Of a stretch of 16,111 nucleotides of DNA, positions 1-6,912 are shown piece by piece. Where the stretch lies: the NCBI GenBank assembly GCA_020346805.1, contig CP070790.1, positions 3,136,050 to 3,152,160 of the forward strand. Direction: 5' to 3'. A program made the translations under genes and the position numbers. The notes below the pieces were generated by a model. That model searched no databases. It saw only the letters and a program-made list of their open reading frames with translations, and was not told the DNA's origin. This DNA is from Planctomycetota bacterium. GTDB taxonomy: Bacteria; Planctomycetota; Phycisphaerae; UBA1845; PWPN01. Numbering within the stretch: the stretch's first letter is position 1; each line of letters starts with the position of its first letter.

Positions 1-6
1 TTTTTA

Positions 7-36
7 ACTCCAAACTTTTGTCTATTCTACTCCAAA
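7..36 (+). repeat. Direct repeat ACTCCAAA, two copies 22 bp apart
   Basis: The octamer ACTCCAAA occurs at 7-14 and 29-36, start to start 22 bp, which is two helical turns. Both copies lie just upstream of the -35 box at 45-50, roughly at -73 and -51 relative to a start near 80. This layout fits a tandem activator site on one face of the helix. No regulator is recognised, and an 8-mer repeat in AT-rich DNA could be chance. Confidence 0.35.
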
Positions 37-44
37 ATCACTGT

Positions 45-73
45 TTGACCCACCTGACAGGTAGGGATATACT
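45..73 (+). promoter_or_regulatory. Sigma70-type promoter of the receiver/diguanylate cyclase operon
   Basis: The -35 box TTGACC (45-50) and the -10 box TATACT (68-73) each match the consensus at five of six positions, and they are separated by exactly 17 bp. Transcription would begin near 80, leaving a leader of about 64 nt before the GTG start at 144. The spacer contains a palindrome and the -10 lies in a direct repeat (GGATATAC at 65-72 and 82-89), so regulation at this promoter is likely. The element is seen in sequence; its activity is inferred. Confidence 0.6.
49..65. promoter_or_regulatory. Palindromic operator candidate inside the promoter spacer
   Basis: CCCACCTGACAGGTAGG is a near-perfect dyad. 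The core ACCTG-A-CAGGT (52-62) is exact, and the outer CC/GG pairs match around a single mismatch. It runs from the last bases of the -35 box to three bases before the -10, where a bound dimeric repressor would block RNA polymerase. It does not fit the E. coli LexA spacing (CTGT-N8-ACAG). The cognate regulator is unknown. Confidence 0.45.
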
Positions 74-119
74 TAATAACAGGATATACCCAATCACGCA
101 AACGAGGCGAGGAAAAATA

Positions 120-131
120 ATGACGTCATAG
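120..131 (+). promoter_or_regulatory. Three-codon leader ORF (M-T-S-stop) in frame with the downstream gene
   Basis: ATG ACG TCA TAG lies at 120-131. It is preceded by GAGG at 104-107 and again at 109-112, the second copy 7 nt from the ATG. This is a much better ribosome site than anything before the GTG at 144. The ATG is in the same frame as the 144-890 gene, 24 nt upstream of its GTG. Either it is a tiny leader peptide that couples translation to the gene, or the gene once began here and is now interrupted by an amber codon. TGACGTCA (121-128) is also a perfect 8-bp palindrome. Confidence 0.45.
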
Positions 132-143
132 AATCAATCCGGG

Positions 144-890
144 GTGCGGATTGCATATTTGGCCGACTCTGCCAACGAGCTTCCCGACGATATTCGGCAA
201 TGGCTAAGCCAGGCCGATAAAAACGCTTGCCCCTCGCCCGACATCTACGATATATTGGCTATATTGAGCCGGGGTCAAAAACTCACGGCCATTATTATCG
301 ATATACAGGCGGTCGATTGGAATGAACTGGATTTCTTCAATCTTGCCCTGCGCCTTAGTCCCGAAACACACATATACGTCACGGGTAACGAACATCAGCA
401 AGAAAAAATCGAGGCCGCCTGTAATCGCGGGGCCCGGCTATTTAACAAGGATATGCTGAAAGAAGACCTTGATAGAAAAACAACTACCGCCAGGGATTAC
501 GGCCTGGGAGGTCTGCTGGCCGGTTCTCTTCGGCCAACCAACCTGGAATCCAAACCAGCCAAAGAATCTAAGCCATCGTCTCAGGCTACTCAATTTCCCA
601 GGCAACCTGAGGATCAATCCGCAACCCAATCCCCCGTACGATTGGTTACCTCAACTGACATGCAAGAACAAGCCAACAATACTATCCCCTTTCCCTGGGC
701 CCCCAGCGCAAGTCGTCCGCAGCGCACGCCGCCCAAAACGCCGCTTCCGCCCGCCCCACAACCGGATGATGCCGATAACACCAAGCAGCATAAACACATA
801 AATGTAAAATTAACTCCCGAAGAGCTGGCAGCACTAATAGGCAAACCGAAGGACACGGAAAATGATTCGGCCAAGGAGCAACGCCAATAA
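144..890 (+). CDS. Receiver-like domain protein with long disordered linker
   Basis: This 248-residue protein starts with GTG. Residues 1-110 read as a response-regulator-like alpha/beta fold: a strand ending at D8, a strand ending in IIID53 (candidate phosphoacceptor), T80 after the fourth strand and K102 after the fifth. The D-T-K spacing is close to that of CheY, but only one acidic residue is seen at the first strand, so phosphorylation is uncertain. Residues 120-215 are rich in Pro, Ser, Gln and Thr and look disordered. The C-terminus (about 218-235) is a short ordered motif, KLTPEELAALIG. The stop overlaps the next start as TAATG, so the two products are probably made together. The GTG has no good Shine-Dalgarno of its own. 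The family is not recognised more precisely. Confidence 0.75.
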   Translation: MRIAYLADSANELPDDIRQWLSQADKNACPSPDIYDILAILSRGQKLTAIIIDIQAVDWNELDFFNLALRLSPETHIYVTGNEHQQEKIEAACNRGARLFNKDMLKEDLDRKTTTARDYGLGGLLAGSLRPTNLESKPAKESKPSSQATQFPRQPEDQSATQSPVRLVTSTDMQEQANNTIPFPWAPSASRPQRTPPKTPLPPAPQPDDADNTKQHKHINVKLTPEELAALIGKPKDTENDSAKEQRQ

Positions 891-2215
891 TGTTACCGGA
901 TTGGGCCAACACAGAACGCGAAAGATTACTGATCGTCAACGATCCGGGCGATTTGGTGCGTTTAGTGCGCAATCGGTATCCACAGTTCGAGGTCACGGTC
1001 AGCCCAGATTATCTCACCGGTGTTGCCGCCCTGGCAAACTCCCCCACCCGCGGAATATTGGTGGGTGTCGATCCAACCGCCCGCAAACTTAACAGTGTCA
1101 TTGCCAGTTTGCGAAAGGCGGCCGGTTCAACATCGCGCCTGGTGCTTTGTTGTCTGCCCAGCGGTGAACCGGCAGCCAGAAAGGCCCTATCCGCAGGCGC
1201 CGACGATTATCTGATTTATCCCCCAAAAGGAGAAGAATTGGACCGGGCCCTGGAATTACCCTCGGCACAATTGATTGCCGATGAAGTATCCTCCGCACAA
1301 AACATGCCTTCCTGGAATGAACTGAGTGACCTTGCTGAGGTGCTTGCCACCATCGGTAAGGGGAAAAAAACAATGCTTGAACGACTCTGCAGGCTCATTG
1401 CCGATTCAATGCGTACCCCATCCGTCCGCCTGGTCGTCGAAAATGATTATGTTCACACCGGCGATTACAACTTTGAGCCTGCATTGGTTGAGGATATAAA
1501 CCCCGCAGGTCGTAATTTTGGAAAAATCTTCGTCGGACCTCGACATCGATTACCCTATACAAGCGATGAGGTCGAGAAACTTCGTCACTACAGTCGGCTC
1601 ATCGGGCATCTGCTTGAAGCCGCCCAACAACAACACCAATGGCAATCCCTGGCCATGATCGACGAAATCACCCAACTGCCAAATCGACGGTATGTCATGC
1701 AGATGCTGGAAACCCTGATCAACCGGGCAACCACAGAGCGATTTCGGATCACCCTTTTGATCTTCGACCTGGACGGTTTTAAACACTTTAACGACACATA
1801 CGGACATGCTGCCGGTGATGAAATACTTTATGAAACCGGACAACTGTTCCACAAACATTGTCGCAAGCACGATATTGTTGCCCGATACGCAGGAGACGAA
1901 TTTATCGTGGTGTTTTGGGACGCCGAGCAGCCAAGAATTGCAGGTTCAAAACATCCCAGTGATGCATTAAGCGTATTACATCGGGTTCGCGAAGCCCTCA
2001 AATCGCATGAATTTTCCAAGCTCGGCCCCGAAGTTCAAGGAAAAATTACTATCAGCGGCGGACTGGCCAGCTTCCCTTGGGATGCCGCAACCGCCCAAGG
2101 GCTCATCGACCGGGCCGATGAAGCCTTACTCGAAGCCAAACACCACGGAAAAAACATGATCTACCTCGTCGGTTCTCAAGGCAAACCCATCGAAGAATCC
2201 AGCACCGGCTCATAG
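890..2215 (+). CDS. Diguanylate cyclase with degenerate receiver domain
   Basis: This 441-residue protein likely makes cyclic di-GMP from two GTP. Residues 12-120 form a receiver-like domain: N17-D18 at the acidic pocket and D61 at the phosphoacceptor strand, but Tyr110 where the conserved Lys should be, so it is degenerate. Residues 140-245 resemble a GAF-type sensor (weak call). The GGDEF domain spans about 255-425, with DLDGFKHFND (293-302), signature AGDEF (334-338) and inhibitory I-site RKHD (325-328) exactly five residues upstream. AGDEF occurs in active cyclases, so activity with product inhibition is expected. No membrane segment is seen. Translation is coupled to the upstream gene (TAATG; AAGGAG at 873-878). 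The last 40 nt overlap the 3' end of the opposing glycosyltransferase gene. Confidence 0.88.
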   Translation: MLPDWANTERERLLIVNDPGDLVRLVRNRYPQFEVTVSPDYLTGVAALANSPTRGILVGVDPTARKLNSVIASLRKAAGSTSRLVLCCLPSGEPAARKALSAGADDYLIYPPKGEELDRALELPSAQLIADEVSSAQNMPSWNELSDLAEVLATIGKGKKTMLERLCRLIADSMRTPSVRLVVENDYVHTGDYNFEPALVEDINPAGRNFGKIFVGPRHRLPYTSDEVEKLRHYSRLIGHLLEAAQQQHQWQSLAMIDEITQLPNRRYVMQMLETLINRATTERFRITLLIFDLDGFKHFNDTYGHAAGDEILYETGQLFHKHCRKHDIVARYAGDEFIVVFWDAEQPRIAGSKHPSDALSVLHRVREALKSHEFSKLGPEVQGKITISGGLASFPWDAATAQGLIDRADEALLEAKHHGKNMIYLVGSQGKPIEESSTGS

Positions 2216-3543
2216 GGCAAATACTTCCCATTCTCTTCCATGCCCCCAACGAACGTTCGCATCAAATCTAATTCCAATGCTTCTGCCTCGTTGACAAAAT
2301 CAGCGGTGGTACGGGTAAAATCAGTATTATTATGCATCCGGCGGATAAGGGCGGGCCGTTGAACCGCCCGAATAAAAGCACGGGTCCAGTCGGTTGGTAT
2401 ACCCGGCTCAAGTAACCAACCGGTATGCTCGTGGATAACCAGATGACGAATGCCTGCCTGGTCCGAGGCAAATACCGGTGTGCCGTTGGCCAGGGATTCG
2501 AGAATCACCAACGGCGAGTTTTCATGCCATAAAGACGGTACCAATACCGCATCGATACGGGCATACTTTTCGGCCGGCAGACAACCAGATGCCTGCTCAC
2601 AATACCTGATATAACGCCTTATATGCGGTGGATATCGTCCCAGTGCCTTTCGCAAGGCCTCTTTACCTATGGCCGAAATTTCCAATGGTAAAGCATCGGG
2701 TAAACTTTCAACCGCTCGAGCCAGTACATCAAATCCGTCAATCGGTTCAGTACCACCAATATACGCAAGGCGCAAAAACTCCGACGGTATCTTTTTCGTC
2801 CTGAACATACTCTCTGCCGATACACCGTAAAGTATTTCCTCAATCCGACGGTCAGGAACGCCAAACGCACACAAACGATCCGCCATTATCGGTGATGGAA
2901 CAATAAACGCATCCACCAATCGCAGAATGTACCTCATGTCCGTATGTAGTTGGGAAGCCTGCTTAATCTGATCGAGCGCCGCCATTCTCGACCATAATCT
3001 GCGGGAAACTTTATCGGGCAGGATAGATCCCAACCAATGAGTACAACTACTGATCGTCTTGCCCACACAACTTGCACAAAGTTCCGAAGATACCGGCCCC
3101 TCACACGGCACATTGGTGTCGTCGTATAAGTGAAAATTGAAACACAACAGACCAAAATCCGTAGCTGTCAATATTACCGGTACCGATGAATTAACTGCCG
3201 TACGAATTACCGACAGGCATCCGTGCACACCGTGCACGTGAATGATTTCCGGATCAAATTCATTAATGATCCGAGCGGATAGCTGCTGCAGACCGCCATG
3301 AGGATGATGAGTAAATCGAATCTGCTCCGGTGAAATAACCGGGTACAGAATTAATCGCCCCTCATCTACATAGCCGTCAAGTTCACCCGACAACCGTGCT
3401 TGCCTCGCGCATAGCACTGCCACACGCCGTCCCCGCCTCAACCATTCCCGAGTTATATCCATCGAATACGAATATCTACCGGTCGGTAATTCGATGCCGA
3501 AAAACGGCGAAATGAGCAGAGTTCGCGGATTATTACCCACCAT
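2176..3543 (-). CDS. Glycosyltransferase family 4 (GT-B fold)
   Basis: This 455-residue protein is a retaining, nucleotide-sugar-dependent glycosyltransferase of the GT4/group 1 type, probably acting on the cytoplasmic face in polysaccharide or glycoconjugate assembly. The N-terminal Rossmann domain opens with LLISPFFG, then PTGRYSYS (about 20-27) and HVHG (102-105). The C-terminal domain has the typical E-x7-E motif (E341 to E349 within WHENSPLVILES) followed by GTPVFAS. Cysteines 147, 156, 159 and 167 form a C-x8-C-x2-C-x7-C cluster that may bind a metal. The donor and acceptor cannot be read from sequence. The ATG has a close GAGGG three bases upstream. It is convergent with the diguanylate cyclase gene, with a 40-nt overlap, and divergent from the GT2 gene at 3809. 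Confidence 0.88.
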   Translation of the reverse strand: MVGNNPRTLLISPFFGIELPTGRYSYSMDITREWLRRGRRVAVLCARQARLSGELDGYVDEGRLILYPVISPEQIRFTHHPHGGLQQLSARIINEFDPEIIHVHGVHGCLSVIRTAVNSSVPVILTATDFGLLCFNFHLYDDTNVPCEGPVSSELCASCVGKTISSCTHWLGSILPDKVSRRLWSRMAALDQIKQASQLHTDMRYILRLVDAFIVPSPIMADRLCAFGVPDRRIEEILYGVSAESMFRTKKIPSEFLRLAYIGGTEPIDGFDVLARAVESLPDALPLEISAIGKEALRKALGRYPPHIRRYIRYCEQASGCLPAEKYARIDAVLVPSLWHENSPLVILESLANGTPVFASDQAGIRHLVIHEHTGWLLEPGIPTDWTRAFIRAVQRPALIRRMHNNTDFTRTTADFVNEAEALELDLMRTFVGGMEENGKYLPYEPVLDSSMGLP

Positions 3544-3808
3544 CTACCCTCATCACGAAAACCCAACATCGGCATAGAAAGTATCGGCCTGTCGAAGGTC
3601 GATCTTGACGCAGCAAATTTATTCCTCACCCATAAAATTCCTTTAAAACCGAACATTCACCGCAAGCAACATCGAACAAAATACACACCAGTGCAAAATA
3701 GCTCTCTTTTAACTCACATCCACACAAAATCTCCCAAGCCACAAAACATTTAGTGCCGATAATAACCTCTGTAAAAACACCACTCGAAAACAGACAAGGG
3801 AACAAAAC
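3544..3808. other. Divergent intergenic region between two glycosyltransferase genes
   Basis: This 265-nt AT-rich gap carries the 5' regions of the minus-strand GT4 gene and the plus-strand GT2 gene. Only weak promoter matches are visible: GATAAT at 3758-3763 on plus without a good -35, and poor candidates on minus. A Shine-Dalgarno AAGGG (3796-3800) lies 8 nt before the GT2 start. On minus, AAAGGA followed 5 nt later by ATG opens a 4-codon ORF (3619-3633). The open frames that extend into this region look like shadows of the flanking genes. Confidence 0.5.
3619..3633 (-). promoter_or_regulatory. Four-codon leader ORF (M-G-E-E-stop) ahead of the GT4 gene
   Basis: On the minus strand AAAGGA precedes ATG by 5 nt, and the frame closes with TAA after four codons, about 75 nt before the GT4 start codon. 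It is a plausible ribosome entry site with no room for a real protein. It may be a regulatory leader peptide or a chance arrangement. Confidence 0.2.
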
Positions 3809-4588
3809 ATGTCTCAGTCCCGAACACAAAAGCCTGTTCTCAGTATTGTAATCGTCACTTACTCCCGATCGAAACGCCTCCACAAATGTATTTCCGGCAT
3901 CCAGGAGAACGTTACTACCCCCACCGAAATCATTGTTGTCAGCCGCAAAGATAATCTCGACACCGCCGAGTGGGCTCGCCTGCAACCCGAAATCCGCTTT
4001 ATCATTAATACTAACGGTCAGCAGCCGGATAGTGCTTATTACAAAGGATTCCATGCCGCTACCGGGACATATGTTATGTGGCTGGACGACAATTCTTTCC
4101 CCCTGCCGGGAGCCATAGATTCGGCAGTAAACATGCTGCAACATACGGGGATGATCGACGTGGGAATGATCGGATTCTACCATAATCATGATGACGAGTT
4201 GAATCGGTTTGATTCTATCGAACACAACGGCGTTATCTACAGCACCTATAATGTTCAGGGTTTGCTCTGTACCAATTTCGGTATACTGCGACGCCAACTT
4301 CTCAATACACTGGGTTATCTGAATGAAGAATCTTTCTATTACGGCTGGGAATTTGATCTATCAATAAAAATACAGCGCCAGGCGGGCATGAAAGTCATTG
4401 GTTGTCCAAAGGCCCTTATCTTTCAAGAAGAAATGATAGACAAACAGAAAATGGAGTATATGCCTCGCCTGGCCAAGGACGGCAATAAATCACGCCGGGC
4501 ATGGAAACCGGCCGCAAAATACAAACATCCCGCCACCGCAACCGATAACCAACGAACAATCCTCAAACAGGCGTTGATACAGTCATAA
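3809..4588 (+). CDS. Glycosyltransferase family 2 (GT-A fold), soluble
   Basis: This 259-residue inverting glycosyltransferase opens with the typical strand LSIVIVTYSR (11-20) and IIVVS (41-45). It has a DxD-like metal and nucleotide-sugar site WLDDN (91-95), and an acceptor-side GWEFDLSIK motif (179-187) where E181/D183 stand in for the usual ED pair. No membrane segment is visible, so it is probably cytoplasmic or peripheral. The C-terminal 40 residues are basic (KSRRAWKPAAKYKH) and could bind membrane or polymer. AAGGG 8 nt upstream supports the ATG. It is the only plus-strand gene between two minus-strand glycosyltransferase genes. The gap to the convergent neighbour is 59 nt without a clear terminator. 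Sugar specificity is not inferable. Confidence 0.85.
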   Translation: MSQSRTQKPVLSIVIVTYSRSKRLHKCISGIQENVTTPTEIIVVSRKDNLDTAEWARLQPEIRFIINTNGQQPDSAYYKGFHAATGTYVMWLDDNSFPLPGAIDSAVNMLQHTGMIDVGMIGFYHNHDDELNRFDSIEHNGVIYSTYNVQGLLCTNFGILRRQLLNTLGYLNEESFYYGWEFDLSIKIQRQAGMKVIGCPKALIFQEEMIDKQKMEYMPRLAKDGNKSRRAWKPAAKYKHPATATDNQRTILKQALIQS

Positions 4589-4647
4589 AAAGCATTAACA
4601 AATCAAATTGAATCTAAGCCCATTGGCCGATCTATTACCATCATGTT

Positions 4648-6324
4648 TTAAGCTTGGGTTTGAATATTATTTAAGGTGTGATCGGAAACAGATGTGAGTT
4701 GTACGCCTGACCCTTGATCGACTTTCTCAACATGTTTGGTTGACATAATTATACTATTGGAAGGTTCAACACCATCCACAGTCGCAACCGGCATCAATTC
4801 AGCCATGGAATCTTCCGCCGACTCCCTACCCAATCGATGGCCAAACCAGGTAGTCAGGGGCACATAAAGATAACCAGCCATAAACAAACAGAGGAAGGGA
4901 ACCCCAATAGTAACGCGTTGATCGGTCAGGCACATAATCAGACAATAAAACAAATATAATGCAACAGACATTTCAACAAACGGCTGAAGCTTGATAGTTT
5001 TGCTCTTTTTCTTGTCAGTCTTAACTTGACGCTTCCAACTGGTGCTCCTGGCAACGGCCCCAAACTTCCGGGTACGAACGAATTCCCCCGGCTTGCCGAA
5101 AAATCCCGCCAAAACCGCACGGGCGTTATTCAAAGATATGCCGATACCCAAGGCCATCAGAAATGGAATGTACTTGACACTATCCGCCCAGGTACGGAAC
5201 AAAACCCGCTGACTGCATACATAAAACATGGTAGCCGAACAGGTGGCAATCATCAGTACCGATAAGTCAAACAGAAATCGGCCAAAACCTTCCGAGAAGA
5301 GATGTACCTTCATATACACAATCGGATAGAGCATCAAGGTTAACAGCACCATATACAAATACACCGTGCAACTGGTCAGATGAAAAAAGGCTTCCATCTT
5401 GATTCGCTTGGGAAGACCGGATCTCAGAACAGTCCCCAACAGCTTGCGGCAGGTCTGGGCCCCACCTTTGGCCCAGCGGTACTGCTGCAGTTTAAAACCC
5501 TCCATGTCCGGCGGGAGCTCGGCCGGCGAAGCCAATTCCGGTAAAAACAAAAATTTCCAGCCCTTCATCTGGGCCCGGTAAGAAAGATCAAGATCTTCGG
5601 TGAGCGTATCGTGTTGCCAGCCGCCAGCATCATCGATGCAGGCCCTGCGCCAGAGACCTGCCGTTCCATTGAAACTCATGAATCGGCCGGAACGATTCCG
5701 GGCTGCGTGTTCGATCACAAAATGACCGTCAAGTAAGATGGCCTGAGTCTTGGTCAGAAGAGACTGGTCGCGATTCAAATGTTCCCACCGGGACTGAACC
5801 ATGCCTACTCGGGGATCGGTAAAATAATGAACAGTCTGTTGGAGGATATCAGTCGGCGGAATAAAATCAGCGTCAAAAATCATAAACAATTCGCCAGTGG
5901 CAGACTTCATCCCGTTGGCCAAGGCACCGGCCTTATAACCCGTCCGGTCGGTTCTATGAATATAACGAATATTAAAACCCTGCCTCTGCCAATATTGGAC
6001 CGCCTCAGATGCGAGTTCGACCGTTTGGTCGGTCGAGTCATCCAACACCTGAATCTCCAACCGGTCCTTGGGATAGTCGATTCGGCATGTGGCATCAATT
6101 ATTCGAACAGCAACCGCCCGTTCATTATACATCGGCAATTGAATGGTCACTTGGGGATATTCCAGAAAGCAGGCCCGGATTTTAGGGACATTCTTCCGGT
6201 ACTTATAATATAAATGCACCAGTTGGTACCTGTGTAATCCATATATACATATCAGTACAAGTACCAACAGGTAAAATGCCAAAAACACAATTTGATCGGT
6301 AGACAACTCTGACATAGTGCCCAT
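4648..6324 (-). CDS. Membrane glycosyltransferase family 2, cellulose-synthase-like
   Basis: This 558-residue processive-type polysaccharide synthase of the cellulose/mannan-synthase-like GT2 group sits in the inner membrane. Order of parts: membrane helix 12-29; GT-A domain with LDD (94-96), DAD (151-153), TED (242-244) and QQYRW (280-284), which together are the D,D,D,QxxRW signature of processive beta-glycan synthases; further membrane helices near 315-338, 350-372, 385-407, 452-466 and 473-492; and a 60-residue polar C-terminal tail. There is no PilZ domain, so any c-di-GMP control would need a separate receptor. The start could instead be the ATG three codons later; neither has a strong Shine-Dalgarno. 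It is not cellulose synthase proper, and the polymer is unknown. Confidence 0.88.
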   Translation of the reverse strand: MGTMSELSTDQIVFLAFYLLVLVLICIYGLHRYQLVHLYYKYRKNVPKIRACFLEYPQVTIQLPMYNERAVAVRIIDATCRIDYPKDRLEIQVLDDSTDQTVELASEAVQYWQRQGFNIRYIHRTDRTGYKAGALANGMKSATGELFMIFDADFIPPTDILQQTVHYFTDPRVGMVQSRWEHLNRDQSLLTKTQAILLDGHFVIEHAARNRSGRFMSFNGTAGLWRRACIDDAGGWQHDTLTEDLDLSYRAQMKGWKFLFLPELASPAELPPDMEGFKLQQYRWAKGGAQTCRKLLGTVLRSGLPKRIKMEAFFHLTSCTVYLYMVLLTLMLYPIVYMKVHLFSEGFGRFLFDLSVLMIATCSATMFYVCSQRVLFRTWADSVKYIPFLMALGIGISLNNARAVLAGFFGKPGEFVRTRKFGAVARSTSWKRQVKTDKKKSKTIKLQPFVEMSVALYLFYCLIMCLTDQRVTIGVPFLCLFMAGYLYVPLTTWFGHRLGRESAEDSMAELMPVATVDGVEPSNSIIMSTKHVEKVDQGSGVQLTSVSDHTLNNIQTQA

Positions 6325-6337
6325 TAATCTAAGATTA
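6325..6337. promoter_or_regulatory. Palindrome abutting the start codon of the cellulose-synthase-like gene
   Basis: TAATCT-A-AGATTA is a perfect 13-bp dyad immediately upstream of the ATG (minus strand 6322-6324), in the place where a Shine-Dalgarno would normally lie. It could be an operator, or an RNA hairpin that limits ribosome access. Its function is inferred from position only. Confidence 0.3.
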
Positions 6338-6352
6338 TTCCACGCTACTCAT

Positions 6353-6372
6353 GGACCGCTGGTGAGCCGTCC
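6353..6372 (-). other. Hairpin in the leader of the cellulose-synthase-like gene
   Basis: GGAC/GTCC and GCT/AGC arms pair around one C:C mismatch (G:G as read on minus) and a four-base loop, giving a 20-nt stem-loop. It is not followed by a T-run, so it is not a standard intrinsic terminator. It lies between the candidate promoter at 6399-6429 and the start at 6324. Confidence 0.3.
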
Positions 6373-6398
6373 GTAACACTCATCCGCCCGCAGTATAA

Positions 6399-6429
6399 AT
6401 GATAATGACACTTACCGCACAAATGTCAA
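6399..6429 (-). promoter_or_regulatory. Candidate promoter for the cellulose-synthase-like gene
   Basis: On the minus strand a perfect -35 TTGACA (6424-6429) lies just beyond the HIT gene stop. Possible -10 boxes are CATTAT (6402-6407, 16-bp spacer) or TATCAT (6399-6404, 19-bp spacer). This would give the glycosyltransferase gene its own transcript with a leader of about 70 nt. The -10 is imperfect. Confidence 0.4.
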
Positions 6430-6431
6430 GA

Positions 6432-6854
6432 CTAAGCCTGTAAAGCCCGGATAAGCCTCTGTTGAATTTCCTTGTCCCGGCCGTCTTCGTATTTCGAAGC
6501 GTTCCACCGATACCCTAATCCGTCGGAAGCGATCCGAGGAATAATGTGGAAATGAACATGTGGAACCTCCTGGCCGGATACCCGTCCATTATTTTGCAGA
6601 ACGTTATAACCCTCTGCGGATACCGCATCCATAACCGCACGACCCAGACGCGGCAGGTGGCGGGTTACTGCCGCCACTGCTTCCGGGCTCATTTCCTGCA
6701 AAACCTCATAATGTTCCTTGGGAATCACCAGCAGATGACCCTCAGCCAACGGACCGATGTCCACAAAAGCCAGGGTGGAATCATCCTCGAAGACCTTTAA
6801 TGCCGGTATCTCGCCCGCTATGATTTTGCAGAACACACAAGTGGATTCACTCAT
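6432..6854 (-). CDS. HIT family (histidine triad) nucleotide hydrolase/transferase
   Basis: This 140-residue HIT protein hydrolyses or transfers nucleotides from nucleotide-phosphoramidate or dinucleotide substrates in the cytoplasm. The active-site triad HVHFH occupies 99-103, with H101 as the nucleophile. C6 and C9 (CVFC), together with H48 and H99, form the structural zinc site usual in bacterial HIT proteins. GHLLVIPKEH (39-48) and GYNVLQNNG (82-90) are typical family blocks. It starts with ATG, with GGAG 9 nt upstream. It lies 58 nt downstream of rplQ on the same strand and may be read through from the ribosomal cluster. The exact substrate is unknown. Confidence 0.92.
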   Translation of the reverse strand: MSESTCVFCKIIAGEIPALKVFEDDSTLAFVDIGPLAEGHLLVIPKEHYEVLQEMSPEAVAAVTRHLPRLGRAVMDAVSAEGYNVLQNNGRVSGQEVPHVHFHIIPRIASDGLGYRWNASKYEDGRDKEIQQRLIRALQA

Positions 6855-6912
6855 CAGTCAGGGCTCCATGTTAAATCAAGAATTGATATATTAGCGATTA
6901 TGTGGCCCTCTA

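Noticed and set aside
41..60. LexA-type SOS box (CTGT...ACAG)
   Set aside because: The gap between half-sites is 12 nt, not the 8 nt of E. coli LexA; the better dyad is the ACCTG-A-CAGGT core.
3605..3636. Plus-strand promoter TTGACG...CATAAA in the divergent gap
   Set aside because: The spacer is 20 bp and the -10 is poor, so support is too weak.
3626..4297. 223-codon open frame on minus opposite the GT2 gene
   Set aside because: It runs antisense to a well-supported glycosyltransferase, shows no family motif and extends into the non-coding gap. It looks like a shadow frame.
4589..4661. Bidirectional terminator between the convergent GT2 genes
   Set aside because: Only a weak 7-bp pairing (AAGCCCA with TGGGTTT, one G:U) with a loop of over 30 nt and no clear T-run.
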